In this document: positions 1 to 12,287 of the stretch, in pieces | Layout of the letters: every line of letters starts with the position of its first letter | How positions within the stretch are numbered: the stretch's first letter is position 1 | Source of the DNA: Scylla paramamosain | Taxonomy: Eukaryota > Arthropoda > Malacostraca > Decapoda > Portunidae | Assembly (NCBI RefSeq): GCF_035594125.1 | Contig: NC_087151.1 | Location: forward strand, 24,323,021 to 24,387,020 | Direction: 5' to 3' | DNA: 64,000 nt | Position numbers and translations under genes: made by a program | The notes under the pieces: model-generated | Seen by the model: only the letters and a program-made list of their open reading frames with translations | What the model was told of the DNA's origin: nothing | Databases searched by the model: none

Positions 1-1072
1 GGTTAGTCTCTTTTCTTTCATGTTTGCTGACATCAAAGAGTCCTCCTCGTCATGCGTCGTCCACACAACACACCTGCCTCGCCCTCATCCACTCAGCCAG
101 TCGACGTCCTAGCCTCTCACTCCCGTTGTGGTTGAGGTGGACCCCGTCTCTCCCGAAGAATTTGTCCTGGTCAAGGATCCCATCCATGTCCAGGAAGCTC
201 ACGTTGCCCTTCTTCTCTGCCATCCATTCCATCTTGATCTTCATGAGTTCCATGCATATCTTGCGGTTCGTTTCTCTTCTAACCTTCTCATACTGCACTC
301 CTTCCCGTGGGCGCCGCAGGACCCCCACCACAGCCACACACATCTTCTTTTCTTCTGCTGCCCTCACTGCTTCTATCACTTCCTTTACTGTGTCTTCAGC
401 ACCTGCCTCTACTAAGTTGTTGCCTCCTCCTTGGACAACTAGCAGGCTTCTCTCTTCCATTTCTTGCACTTCTTCCTTGACTTTCCTCTTGATGTCTTGG
501 ATCTTAGCACCTCCCATGCTGGTGCACTCAATTTCCCTTCTCACAAAGTCGGGAGTCTTCCTTACCATGCTGTCTCCAATGACACGTACTGGGGCTTTCT
601 TGACTACCATTCTCTTCTTCCTTGGGCGTCTGTCTGTTCTGGCCACTTCCACCACTTCTTGCTGATCTTTTCTTTCTTCAGTCTTCGTCGTCTGTGCTTC
701 TGCCTCTTTCATCAGGTTTTCTGTCTGGGTGCTCTGCTCCACTCTCTCTTCTTTTTCTTCATCCTGGTTCCTCCATTCATTGAGGCTCTTGCTCAGGCAT
801 TCCCTGCAGAGGAACACCAGAAGCTCGAACCCCAGCGCCTTCATGTTGGCCTCCTTCATGCCCACACAGGCTACATGGAACCAGGCCATGCATCTCTCGC
901 ATGCCACAGCCCTTTGCCTGTTCGCCACACTCTCCTCGCATGAACCACACGCGCTCATCACCATTTTCAGGGTATTTCAGCACACAGGCAAGAAATATAA
1001 ACCACAAAACTCAGAGAAAACTCAGAGAGCAAGGCAAAGCCACTTGTACCACATTTCTTGCACCACATTTCT
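1..1072 (-). mobile_element. Family A non-LTR retrotransposon, copy 1 (5' part)
   Basis: This is the 5' portion of a LINE reading leftward. It consists of a leader of roughly 110 bases (965-1072) and an intact ORF1 (50-964); ORF2 would lie beyond the left edge. The first 140 bases match 8590-8728 almost base for base, the same ORF2/ORF1 junction in a second copy, which fixes the element's order as ORF1 then ORF2. Its 5' end directly touches the GATCAA-type 3' tail of the next copy. The clade is not certain; PHD plus esterase ORF1 proteins are known from CR1-like LINEs. Confidence 0.8.
50..964 (-). CDS. LINE ORF1 protein: PHD finger plus SGNH esterase
   Basis: An uninterrupted 304-codon frame. 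Residues 6-56 form a complete PHD-type C4HC3 zinc finger (C6, C9, C22, C25, H30, C33, C53, C56). An acidic linker with low-complexity E/K/Q stretches follows (about 65-105), then a basic patch (112-123). An SGNH-hydrolase/esterase fold follows: block I G130-D-S-M with nucleophile S132, a GGGNN block near residue 180, and a terminal D273-x-x-H276 dyad. This pairing is established for ORF1 proteins of CR1-like LINEs, where the protein is thought to bind RNA/chromatin or lipid during retrotransposition. There are no nonsense codons, so the copy may be young. It is not a host PHD protein, because diverged copies recur at 12288-12700 and 12930-13276 beside ORF2 sequences. Confidence 0.85.
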   Translation of the reverse strand: MVMSACGSCEESVANRQRAVACERCMAWFHVACVGMKEANMKALGFELLVFLCRECLSKSLNEWRNQDEEKEERVEQSTQTENLMKEAEAQTTKTEERKDQQEVVEVARTDRRPRKKRMVVKKAPVRVIGDSMVRKTPDFVRREIECTSMGGAKIQDIKRKVKEEVQEMEERSLLVVQGGGNNLVEAGAEDTVKEVIEAVRAAEEKKMCVAVVGVLRRPREGVQYEKVRRETNRKICMELMKIKMEWMAEKKGNVSFLDMDGILDQDKFFGRDGVHLNHNGSERLGRRLAEWMRARQVCCVDDA

Positions 1073-1592
1073 TGCTCTTGATCTTGATCTTGATAGTACA
1101 GGTGTCTCAGGATCACTCCTGAGCCAGGCCTTTGGATCAGCAACTCCTGTAGAAGGGGGGAAAAAAGAAAAACGAACAGCATCCTCTATCCTAATTGTTC
1201 CTACATCTAGTATGCCACATTCTCTCCAGAAACTCTATCACCGCGTCAATCATCCTTTCATTCGCCTCTCTACACAGTCCTAGCAACAACACCATCCATT
1301 CCTTTCCTGTCTTCTCCACTCTTTCATTCCTATCATGCCCTAACTCAGTCAGTATCACTTGCATCATCTCATTCCTGTCTCTGGCATACTTCACACACTC
1401 CAGCACCACATGTTCCACCGTCTCATCTTCTCCCATGTCACACATCTGGCACACTTTGCTGCGGGACTCAGACCACCTGTAACTCCTTGCATTCACATCC
1501 ATACACTGTGCCCTCACTCGGAAGAGAAGATCACCGCCCAGGCTTCCATCATACCACCTTTCATACCTCAGGGCCCCTTTCTCCTTGTACCA
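1073..1592 (-). mobile_element. Family A LINE, copy 2, 3' segment
   Basis: This is the 3' end of a minus-strand family A copy. The low-coordinate end is the element's terminus, three GATCAA-like units (1076-1096), followed by a conserved 3' UTR block and the ORF2 C-terminus. It stops abruptly at about 1592, where the plus-strand L2-like element begins, and resumes at 4447. Comparison with the uninterrupted copy at 5063-8728 shows the two halves were contiguous apart from about 20 missing bases. Confidence 0.8.
1191..1517 (-). pseudogene. LINE ORF2 C-terminal fragment with zinc knuckle
   Basis: A 108-codon end of the ORF2 polyprotein. It contains a C-x2-C-x8-H-x4-C knuckle (CQMCDMGEDETVEHVVLEC), the kind of putative nucleic-acid-binding motif that follows the reverse transcriptase in several LINE clades. 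It is near-identical to 5182-5445 of copy 3, but here the S-Y-R-W segment keeps its tyrosine codon, which is a stop in copy 3. The fragment is cut off from the rest of ORF2 by the nested L2-like insertion. Confidence 0.8.
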
Positions 1593-4446
1593 CTCGGGCG
1601 AGGTGCCCGAGTTCCTGTACCGACTATAGTTTGTGGTAACGTACGAAGCCTTAGAAACAAAATAGACGAACTCTGTGCACTTTGCAGATGGAGCTACGAA
1701 TACCGTGAATCATCATTGATATGTTTAACCGAGACATCGCTACAACAAGATAAAGACCCGGACTCTGCATTTATTATAGATGGTTTTACCTTGAATCGTG
1801 GTGATAGGACGAAAGACTCTGGGAAGACAGCTGGCGGCGGAGTTTGTGTGTATGTGAACAGCAGGTGGTGTACAGATGTCACGGTCTATGATCAGCATTG
1901 TGATGAAAATGTCGAATACTTGACTCTTTCGCTCAGACCCTTTTACCTACCTCGCGAATTTACGAAGATATTTGTCACAACTGTATATATTCCACCAAGT
2001 GCTGATGTGAAGGCTGCTGAAAACTGTTTAATTAATGCTGTTTGTAACATGGAAAATGATAATCCAGATGCTGTGAAAATCATTACAGGCGATTTTAATG
2101 ACTGTCAATATAAGAAATGTGTTCCTAATTATCAACAATTTATTACTTTCTCTACAAGAAATAATAGAATGCTAGACTTATTTTTCTGTAATATCAGAAA
2201 TAGTTATTTAGCTAGAAAACTGAAACCATTAGGTATTTCCGATCACGACATGTGTCTTCTCACTCCCGTTTATAAACAAAAACTGAAACAAAGCAAACCA
2301 ACAGAAAAACTAATACAAACCTGGAACAGTGATGTGACTGATACCCTTGTGGGTTGTATGGAATGTACAGATTTTGATGTTTTATTTGATGAAAATGCCT
2401 CTATTGATAATAATGTTGATGTGCTAAACTCGTACCTGAATTTTTGTATTGATATTATTGTACCAAAGAAAACCGTTAAGTGCTTCCCAAATAACAAACC
2501 GTGGATGACGAAAGAATTAAAGACCCTATTGAATAAGAAAAGACGTATTTGTACTGATTACAATGTATCAGAACTGAAAAGCGTCCAAAAAGAAATCGAT
2601 CAAACAATTAATATATGTAAAAATAGATACAAAGACAAGGTGGAAAAGTTGTTCAAAAGTGATACAAAATCAGCTTGGCATGGTATTAAGAAATTGACCG
2701 GTATAGATAAATCGGTTCACTGTGTAGTGAAAAATGTGACAGATTTCTGTAATGACCTTAATGAGTTTTATGCTAGGTTTGATAATCAAGACTTCTCTGC
2801 TGAACTTCTCTGCTTCTCTGCTGCTCTGCTTCTCATTTAAGGGACTTTAACCGTGCCAATGAATGTCATCTCGGTCCATGATGTGCATAAGGCTTTACAT
2901 TCTATTAGAACTGGTAAGGCTGCTGGGCCTGACAAAATCAATGGTAATGTACTCAAGTTGTGTAAGGATCCCCTAGCACCTGCCCTGTGTAAAATATTTC
3001 AGCAGTCACTAGATAATGCCTGCATACCAACTCTATGGAAGACCTCTGAAATTATACCAGTACCCAAGAAATCTCCACCAACTTGTAAAAATGATTATCG
3101 CCCTGTAGCTCTGACTTTCATTATGATGAAATGCTTGGAGAGAATAGTGAAGACAATACTTTGTGAACAGGTCAAGCAATTCATGGACCCTTTTCAATTT
3201 GCTTGCACAAATAATCGTAGTGTAGATGATGCCACTTTGTCTTTTATAGATTTTGTGCTTCGCCATATTGATAAACCAAATACCTCGAACTATAAGGGCT
3301 TTGTCAAAATTCTCTTTGTAGATTTTTCCAGTGCCTTCAACACCATTCAACCACATATATTGATGCAAAAATTAAATACTATGAATGTAAATGCCAAGCT
3401 AATCCTATGGATCAATGATTTTCTCACAGGCAGACATCAGTATGTTAAATTTCACAATACAAAGTAAATACAGAGTAAACAAATCGTCGATGTCGATGTC
3501 AGACCAATGATTGCCAGCTTTTTAAATATGCAGACTACACTGCTCTTGTCAGCCTTTGTATCAACGATGACAATATGTATCGGAGGGAAGTGGAACGTTT
3601 TTATAAGTGGTGTAAGGAAAACTACCTTGAACTTAATGTTAAGAAAACAAAGGAAATGGTAGTAGATTTCAGCACTTTGCCAGTTGCCCAACAGCCGCTG
3701 TACATAAACGGAGAACTTGTTGACACAGTTAAGGAATACAAATACCTCGGCACAGTAATAGATAATGGGTTCAATTTTAATAGTAATGTCGAGGCAATAT
3801 ATAAAAAAGTTAATTCTAGAATGCATTTCATGAGGAAACTTAAGAAAATTAAGATTGACACTAAAATTATGGAGTTATTCTATACAGCAGTAGTGCAGTC
3901 AGTCATTTCATTTTCCATCACATGTTGGTATGGTAATTGTAGCTCTGATTCTAAAAATAAACTAACCTGATTAATCAAAAACTGTGCAAAATTAGGCGTA
4001 AAAAATATCAATTCATTGATGGATATATACAGAAAGTTCTCTCTACAAAGATGCGAAGTAATTATCAATGACGTAACACATCCACTGAACGGCCATTACC
4101 AAAAGTTACCCTCAGGGAAAAGGCTGAGATCATCAAAATGTAGAACAGCCAGATTGTGTAAGTCCTTTGTGCCGGCAAGTATCAGAATTTTAAATAGTGG
4201 CCCTCTAAACATATCATAGCTAACTATACTAAGGCTTGGGAACCAGTTACCAGTTACCAGTTATCTTTATATGTACCAGTTATCTTTTTATGTTTTAATC
4301 GTGTGAGTATGAATATTTTAGATTAATAAGACCTGTTAGTTTTAGACCTTGTATGAATGATTCAATCTTCTATGAAAACACACAAGACAAATTTCATGTA
4401 TGTTACGTGACCAATAAATAAATATTATTATTTATTATTTATTTCC
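1593..4446 (+). mobile_element. L2/CR1-like non-LTR retrotransposon nested in family A copy 2
   Basis: A plus-strand LINE of about 2.85 kb with endonuclease, reverse transcriptase and an A+T-rich tail of TTATT/AATAA-like units at 4415-4445. It interrupts a minus-strand family A copy, whose halves flank it at 1073-1592 and 4447-4956. The left junction carries a 7-bp hairpin (CTCGGGC/GCCCGAG, 1593-1611). The RT resembles the L2/CR1 group (FVDFSSAFNTI motif). The copy is defective, with an internal deletion and stops. Confidence 0.8.
1609..4219 (+). pseudogene. L2-like ORF2: endonuclease and reverse transcriptase, broken
   Basis: The N-terminal part (about 1609-2270) is an APE-type endonuclease: GNVRSL at the start, LTETSL for the catalytic Glu, ITGDFND for the GDFN motif and ISDHDM for the SDH motif. 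The frame runs to a TAA at 2838-2840, then the RT palm begins in the same frame (KAAGPDKI, DYRPVAL, FVDFSSAFNTI). It ends with a stop at 3465. The segment that should hold G-x-PQG-x-x-x-SP is missing, and the YADD box survives only as a shifted, mutated YADY near 3522-3545. The thumb and C-terminus follow in other frames (3575-3970 and 4016-4219). It is non-functional. Confidence 0.75.
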
Positions 4447-4956
4447 ATCTCATTCTTCCATTCATTCAGTCCCACACATTTCACTTTTTTGTCTATCTCA
4501 TTCTTCCATTTTCTCACATCCCATTCAGCTCCCACTCTGCCTCCTCTTGTTACCACCTATTCACGCTCATTTTGATTCCTACCAGCCATTCTTATCGCCC
4601 ACACAATTTGCAATCCATTCCTGTCTGTCATTCTCATGCATCTCTTCCTCTATTTGCTTCCACTTTCATTCCACAGGTACACCTTCCTTGCTATTCTTGC
4701 ATCATCCATTCTCTCTAGCCTAATCTTGTACCTAAGTGTGGCTTTTGTGAGTCTTTCTCTAAAGGTGCTCCATCCCATGTCACCTCTCAAGGCTTCAACT
4801 GCTGTGCACCTCGGTGCACTCAGTGCCATCCTTGCTACTCTATTCTGGCCCACTTCTAACTTATCAATTTCACTTTCATTCCATGCAATCACATCCATAC
4901 CATACATTATACATGACACAGCCACACTCTTCCACACTTCTCTCAATACTTCTTTC
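4447..4956 (-). mobile_element. Family A LINE copy 2, 5' segment of the split copy
   Basis: This continues the ORF2 of copy 2 beyond the nested L2-like element. Minus-strand translation at 4650-4946 gives the RT connection region (REVWKSVAV, CIMYGMDVIAWNE), closely matching copy 3 at about 5850-6110. It stops at about 4956, a 5' truncation. Confidence 0.75.
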
Positions 4957-5062
4957 TTTCCATTTCATTCTTCCATTCATTCAGTCCCACACATTTCACT
5001 TCTTTGTCTATCTCATTCTTCCATTTTTTCACATCCCATTCGGCTCCCACTCTGCCTCCTCT
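4957..5062 (-). mobile_element. Internal family A fragment (about 105 bp)
   Basis: Near-identical to 5593-5702 of copy 3 and to the start of the 4447 segment, but isolated between the 5' truncation of copy 2 and the 3' tail of copy 3. It may be a short rearranged or template-switched piece. Confidence 0.6.
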
Positions 5063-8000
5063 CGATCTTGATCTTGATGGTACAGGTGGCACAGGATCAC
5101 TCCTGAGCCAGGCCTTTGGATCGGCAACTCCTGTAGAAAGGGGAAAAAAAAAAAAAAGAGAAACGAACAGCATCCTCTATCCTAATTGTTCATACACCTG
5201 GCACGCCACATTCTCTCCAGAAACTCTTTCACCGCCTCAATCATCCTTTCATTCGCCTCTCTACACAGTCCCAGCAACACCACCATCCATTCCTTCCCTG
5301 TCTTCTCCACTCTTTCATTCCTATCATGCCCTAACTCAGTCAGTATCACTTGCATCATCTCATCCCTGTCTCTGGCATACTTCACACACTCCAGCACCAC
5401 ATGTTCCACCGTCTCATCCTCTCCCATGTCACACATCTGGCACACTTTGCTGCGGGACTCAGACCACCTCTAACTCCTTGCATTCACATCCATACACTGT
5501 GCCCTCGCTCGGAAGAGAAGATCACCGCCCAGGCTTCCATCATACCACCTTTCATACCTCGGGGCCTCTTTCTCCTTGTACCATTCCAGGGTCTTCTTTC
5601 TTTCCATCTCATTCTTCCATTCATTCAGTCCCACACATTTCACTTCTTTGTCTATCTCATTCTTCCATTTTCTCACATCCCATTCGGCTCCCACTCTTCC
5701 TCCTCTTGTTACCACCCATTCACGCTCATTTTGATTCCTACCAGCCATTCTTATCGCCCACACAACTTGCAATCCATTCCTGTCTGTCATTCTCATGCAT
5801 CTCTTCCTCCATTTGCTTCCACTTTCATTCCACAGGTACACCTTCCTTGCTATTCTTGCATCATCCATTCTCTCAAGCCTAATCTTGTACCTAAGTGTGG
5901 CTTTTGTCAGTCTTTCTCTGAAGGTGCTCCATCCCATGTCACCTCTCAAGGCTTCAACTGCTGTGCACCTCGGTGCACTCAGTGCCATCCTTGCTACTTT
6001 GTTCTGGCCCACTTCTAACTTATCAATTTCACTTTCATTCCATGCAATCACATCCATACCATACATTATACATGGCACAGCCACACTCTTCCACACTTCT
6101 CTCAACACATCATACTTACTTGCTCTCATCCTTGCCGCGCTTCCCAATCGACCTACCCACTGGTTTAGCATACTTATCTTTTCATTCTTTGCCTTTGCAC
6201 ACCCACTAGGACTCATCCACATCCCTAAGTACTTGTATTCTTGCACCTGTCTCAACTCATTCTCTCCAAGTCTCCATACCACATTACTTTCATCCTCTGA
6301 CCTATTCACAATCATTACTTTGCTTTTCTCACTGCTAAACCTTACTCCAAAGTCTTTACCATAGCCATCCACTACATCCAACAAACTTTGAAGCTCATCT
6401 GCCGATTCACTCATAACAACTACATCATCTGCATAAAGGAGCACACATACTTTATCATTCCCCACACTTACCCCTACATTCATTCTTCTCATCCTGGCTG
6501 CTAGCTCCTCTGTATACAGGCTAAAAAGGGTTGGTGACAATATACAGCCCTGCCTAACTCCTCTCTCACTCTTCACCCAGTCTGTTTCTATGTCTCCTAG
6601 CCTGTATCTAGCTCTTGTGTCCACATACATACTTTGCACTACGTTAACTATCTTTGCACTCAATCCAATCTTTTCTAAGACTCTACCTAACATTTCTCTG
6701 TTCACTCTATCATAAGCTTTCTCTATATCCAAAAAACCTAGGTACAATTTACCCCCATCCTTCTTTTTCTTCTCAATCATTTCATTCACCACAAACATAT
6801 TGTCCTCAGCTCTCCTGTCCCTACGAAAACCATTCTGTTCTTCACCCAGCACTCCAGCTCTCTCAATCCATTTACACAGTCTCTCATTCAACACTGCACT
6901 GAAAACTTTACCTATTGTATTCACTAATGCAATTGGCCTGTAGTTCTTCATCTCATTCTTACTCTTAAATCCTCCCTTATGCAACAGATACACTCGGCTC
7001 TCATTCCACTTTCTTGGCACTCTCTCTTCATCCCACACTCAGTTGAATAACTCAGTCATTCTGTCTATCACTACCTCCCCACCATTCTTGTAGAACTCAT
7101 AGGGTATATCATCTGGACCTGCTGCCTTGCCATTCTTCTGCCTTCTCACACACCTCTCCACTTCATCCCTACTGATTCTTTCATCCAGTTCATCTGCATT
7201 CTTCCTTTCCAGTGTTACACATTCTTCTCTCACACTAAACATCTCACCTACCCCACCTACTTCTTCCCAGAACCCTTTGATTGCCTCCCTGATTCCATCC
7301 TTCTCTGTTATAACTACACCCTCCACTTTTAGACTCTCCACACCAACACTGCCTGACATATTCTCACCTCTCATGAACTTGTACCATTCATGGCCACCTT
7401 TCATACCTTTCTCCCTTAAAGATTGAATCACGCTCCTTTCACTCTTCACTTTAGCATTCATTATCATTCGTCTCGTCAACCGCTGCTGCTTCACATACGC
7501 TGCCCATGCATTCAGATACTCATTTTCTGCCTCATCGCTTTCATGCCTCTTTTTCCTCAGCCATCTACACTGTCTACTCATTCTCTTTCGCTCCTTCCTA
7601 GCCGCTCTGATTTCATCATTCCACTATGGTTTACATACATTCTTTCTTCTACCTATTCTCACAAACCCTATCTGGTTCTCAGCAGCACCCCTCACGTCCT
7701 CAACCAGTTTCTCATTCAGATGCTCCACGTCATGCACACTTTCGTCGTCCCAGCTTCTCTCACTCAGATCAACCTGAAAGTTCTCCCACCCTACATCTCT
7801 CAGTCTCCACTTCTTTCTCTTACTTGCCACTTTCACTTCATTCCCACCCTGCATCAAGCACTCCACAACCAGCATGTTGTGATCGGACAGAATATCAACC
7901 AAACCATCCTCATCTATCCACATGTGCGACACAATTTCACGCATTCTTCCATTCACCAACATGTAGTCAATTGCCAATTCCTGTTCTCTTGCACTCCAAG

Positions 8001-8728
8001 TCACACGCCCCTCTGCCAAAGTAACGTTCAGATTTTCCAGCTCCAGTTCATCAACAAACTCTCCAAGCATTTCACCATTCCTGTTCACCTGTTCCCCCAG
8101 TATTCCCACATGTGCATTCATGTCACCCATAATTAGCACTCTCTCCTCTCCATGCTCTCTCACAACTTTCTTAAGTATGTCATACTTCCTCCTATTTTCC
8201 CTCTCTGCTCTTTCACCCATGACAGTCATGTACGCTACCACCAGTACCACCTTCTCTGGTCTGCCACGACCATCCATGCATTCCACTCTTACTGCAAGCA
8301 CATCCTCACTACTTGTACACTCCCCCACATCAATCTCCTCTACTTTCAGTCCTCTTTCTTTCTTGTAGAGTAGGGCTACGCCTCCTCCCAGTGTTTCCTG
8401 TGCCTTACGCCCCTTTCCAATCATAACATACTCGCATCCCTCCATTCGTATATCATCTCTCAGGTGAGTCTCAGTGAGCCCGACTAAGTCGAACCTCCAC
8501 TCCCTGAGCTCCTTGCATACATCCTCAAACTTGCCCACACCCCATCCTCTCACATTCATGCAGCCAATCTTCACACATTTACTTGCCTGGTTAGTCTCTT
8601 TTCTTTCATGTTTGCTGACATCAGTGGGTCCTCCTCGTCATGCGTCGTCCACACAACACACCTGCCTCGCCCTCATCCACTCAGCCAGTCGACGTCCTAG
8701 CCTCTCATTCCCGTTGTGGTTGAGGTGG
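5063..8728 (-). mobile_element. Family A LINE, copy 3 (near-complete ORF2)
   Basis: The 3' terminus is a GATCAA-type tail (5063-5080) followed upstream by the conserved 3' UTR block, all of ORF2 (8574 down to 5182) and the last about 90 bases of ORF1 (8640-8728). It is 5'-truncated at about 8728, where the tail of the next copy begins. It is the best-preserved ORF2 of this family in the window, and its ORF2/ORF1 junction matches 1-140. Confidence 0.85.
5182..8574 (-). pseudogene. LINE ORF2: APE endonuclease, reverse transcriptase, zinc knuckle
   Basis: One continuous frame of 1131 codons broken only by three in-frame stops (7624-7626, 7039-7041, 5470-5472) and no frameshift. The start is the conserved MKIGCMNVRGWG. 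The endonuclease spans about residues 1-230 (LTETHLRDD, IMGDMNAH, LSDHNMLVV). The RT follows: KAAGPDDIPYEFYK, NYRPIALVN, FLDIEKAYDRV, GVRQGCILSPTLFSLY, and a YADD box in LLYADDVVVM. The end carries C-x2-C-x8-H-x4-C. The first stop replaces a tryptophan preserved in the copy at 8733-12700 (KPWW), and the second replaces a glutamine (FNQVW there). Function would be target-primed reverse transcription in the nucleus. The copy is dead as it stands but only lightly decayed. Confidence 0.85.
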
Positions 8729-8965
8729 TTCAGTCCTCCTTGATTTTGATCTTGATCTTACAGGAAGCTCAAGATTCCTCCCAAAGCCAGGCCTTTGTAT
8801 CGGCACTCCTGTAGAAAAAAAAGAAAAAAGAATAATCACAGAAAATGGCATACCACTAGTTTCTATATCTAGCATACCACATTTTCTCCAGTTTAGTTTC
8901 ACAGCCTCAATCATCCTTTCATTCATCTACCCACACAGTCCCAGCAGCAATACCATCCGTACCCT

Positions 8966-11900
8966 TCATGTCTTTTCTGCTCTAGCATGCCCCAATTCCC
9001 TCAGCACCACTTGCATCATCTCATTCCTGCCTCTGGCATACTTCACACACTCCAACACCACATGCTCCATCATCTCATCCTCTTCCATGTCACACATCTG
9101 GCACACTTTCCTGGGGGACTCAGACCATCTGTAACTCCTTACATTCACATCCATACACTGTGCCCTCACTCGAAAGAGAAGATCACCGCCTAAGTTTTCC
9201 TCATGCCACTTTTCATACGTTGGGGCCTTTTTCTCTCTTTACCACTCCAAAGTACTCTTCTGTTCGATCTTCTTCTTCCATTCACTCAGTCCCACATGCT
9301 TCACCACCCTGTCTAACTCATTTTTCCACTTTCTAAGATCCCATTTTAAACCTTCCCCATTTCTGACAATCATACTCTAGTTACTCTCAACATGCCTCCC
9401 CTCAAATCGTTGAAAACCACAACTACTTTCCAGACCACTCTTTACTACCATCTTAACACATTTATTCCCCCCACCTGCTGCTCTTAACATTCCACAGAAA
9501 CACCTTGCATCATCACATCATCCATTTGCTCTAATCTAGCTTTGTACTTCAAGGTTGTTTTTGCATGTCTCTCTCTAAAAGTACTCCAACCTATGTCCCC
9601 TCTCAAGGCCTTTATTGCTGCATACCTTGGTGCATTAAATGCGATCCCTGCTACTCTATTCTGTCCTACTTCTAAGTTTTCTAATTCATTCTCATTCCAC
9701 ACAATCACATCCATACCATACATAATAATTGGAACAGCCACGCTCTTCTAAACTTCTTGCAGCATGTCATATTTACTCACTCTCATCCTTGCTGTACTCC
9801 CTAGATGACCCACAAACTGGTTCAACATGCTTATCTTCTCATTCTTTGCCTTCACACAGCCATTTGGACTCTTCTACATTCCCAGGTACTTTTATTCATC
9901 TGTCTGTCACAACACATTTCCTCCCACTCTCCACACTGAATTTCTCTCATCCTCTGACCTATTCACAATCATGACCTTGCTTTTCTTGCTGCTAAATCTC
10001 ACACCAAAGTCCCTTCCATACCCATCTACAACATCAAACAAACTTTGAAGCTCATCTGCTGATTCATTCATAATCACTACATCATCTGCATGAAAAAGCA
10101 CAAATATTTTATCATTCCCCACACTCACTCCCATATTCATTCTTCTGATTCTGGCTGCTAACTCCTCTGTATACAAGCTAAAAAGGGTTGGTGACAAAAT
10201 ACAGCCTTGCTTAACTCCTCTCTCACTCTTTACCTAGTCTGTTTCTATATTTCCTAGTCTGTATCTAGCTCTCGTGTCCACATACATACTTTGCACTATG
10301 TTAACTATCTTTGCACTTAACCCAATCTTTTCAAAGACTCTACCTAGCATTACTCTATTTGCTCTATCATAAGCTTTTCTCTATGTCTAGAAAACCTAAG
10401 TATAGTTTGCTACCATCCTTCTTCTTTCTTTCAGTAATTTCATTCACCACAAACAAGTTATCTTCTGCTCTTCTGTCAATACGAAACCCATTCTGTTACT
10501 TACTTAACACTCCAGCTCTCTCTATCCACTGACACAATCTCTCATTCAACACTGCATTGAAAACTTTACCTTCTGTGTTCACTAATGCAATCAGCCTGTA
10601 ATTTTTCAACTCATTTTTACTCTTGTATCCTCCCTTATGCAACAGAGTCACCCTGCATTCATTCCACATTCTTGGCACTCTCTCCTCCTCCCACACCTGG
10701 TTAAATAACTCAGTCATTCTATCAATCACAACTTCCCCTCCACTTTTGTACATCTCATATGGTATTCCATCTGACCCTGCTGCCTTCCCATTCTTCTGCC
10801 TATTCACACATTTCTCCACTTCCTCCCTGCTGATTCTTTCATTCAACTCATCCACATCCTTCCTCTCCAGTGTCACACACCCTTCTCTCACATCACACAC
10901 CTCACCTACACCTCCAATCTCTTCCCAGAATTCTTTTATAGCCCTTCTCATTTCTTCCCTATCTGTCACCACTGCTCCATTCACCTTCAGACTCTCCACA
11001 TTCTCACTATCAGGCATTCCCTCACCCCTCAGGAATCTGTACCATTCCTGCCCACCTTCAACAGCTTTCTCTCTTAGAGACTGAATCACACTTCTCTCAC
11101 ACTTAACTTTAGCATTCATTATCTTTCACTTCATCACTTGCTGCTGACTCACATATGCAGTCCATGCATTTTGGTACTCACTCTCAGCCTCCTCCCTCTC
11201 GTGCCTCCTCTTTCTGCACTGCCTGCATCTGCTATTTAGTCTCTTTCTTTCCTTTCTAGCATTCTTAATTTCATCACTCCACCATGGCTTACATGCATGC
11301 TTCCTAGTACTTGTTCTTATGTATCCTATCTGGCTGGCTGCTGCATTTCTCACATTCTCCACAAACCTATCATTCATTTCATCCACACCATTCAAATTTT
11401 CATCCTCCCAATTTCTCTCACTCAAGTTTACCTGGAAATTCTCCCATCTTACATCCCTCACTCTCCACTTTCTCCTCTCAGCCTTGTCATTTGTTCCATT
11501 GTTTCCATTCAACTTACATTCTAGTACCAGCATGTTATGGTCCAAGACAATGTCATTCATTCCATCCTCATCTATCCACATATGGTCTATAATCTCATGC
11601 ATTCTCCCATTCACTAGCATGTAGTCAATTGCAGACTCCTGGTTCCTAGCACACCAAGTCACTAATCCTTCTGCCAGGATCTCATTCAGGTTTCCTAGGT
11701 CTATCTCATTCACAAACTCATCAAGCATCTCACCATTACTATTCATTTGTTCATCTAAAATACCTGTGTGCATTCATGTCTCCCATAATAATCACTCTCT
11801 CTCCAGCATGATTCCTTACATTCTTCAGTATATAGTACTTTCTGCTATTCTCCCTAACTGCTCTCTCACATTCCACTGTCATGTACACTATAACTACAAC

Positions 11901-12227
11901 TACCCTCTCAGGTCTACCACACTCATTCCTACACTCCACTCAGGCAGCTAACACGTCCTCACCCTCTGCACTGTCTCCTACATCAAGTTCTTCTACTTTC
12001 AGGCTCCTCATCTTTCTGTGGAGCAAGGCTACGCCTCCTCCTAACTTCTCCCGCTTATTGCATCCCTTTCCTACCATCACATACTCATTCCCTTCCATTT
12101 GCACCACATCTCTCAGGTGCATTTCAGTTATTCCTACCAAGTCCAAACTCCACTCATTCAACTCCCTGCATATATCTTCAAATTTGCCAATGTCCCATAT
12201 TCTTATATTCATACAACCAAGTTTCAT
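8966..12227 (-). pseudogene. Decayed family A ORF2
   Basis: Minus-strand pieces in several frames. 12227-11940 is the endonuclease start (MKLGCMNIRIWD, ITEMHLRD); 11939-11751 carries IIMGDMNAH; 11773-11126 carries the DHNM motif and KPWWSDEIKNARKERKR. 11119-10496 is the RT N-half (KNGKAAGSDGIPYEMYK, NYRLIALVN). 10197-9907 starts at SPTLFSLY and has FHADD in place of YADD. 9741-9484 is the connection region and 9169-8966 the knuckle (CQMCDMEEDEMMEHVVLEC). It is inactive. Confidence 0.8.
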
Positions 12228-12287
12228 TCATAACCTTGCCTGCCTGGTGTCTTCTCTTCCTTGCTCTGGTGCACTCCTATCCCTCAT

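Noticed and set aside
4636..6364. Plus-strand frames of 150-300 codons opposite family A LINEs (for example 5004-5882 and 1359-1600)
   Set aside because: They are Ser/His/Leu-rich antisense shadows of ORF2 on the minus strand.
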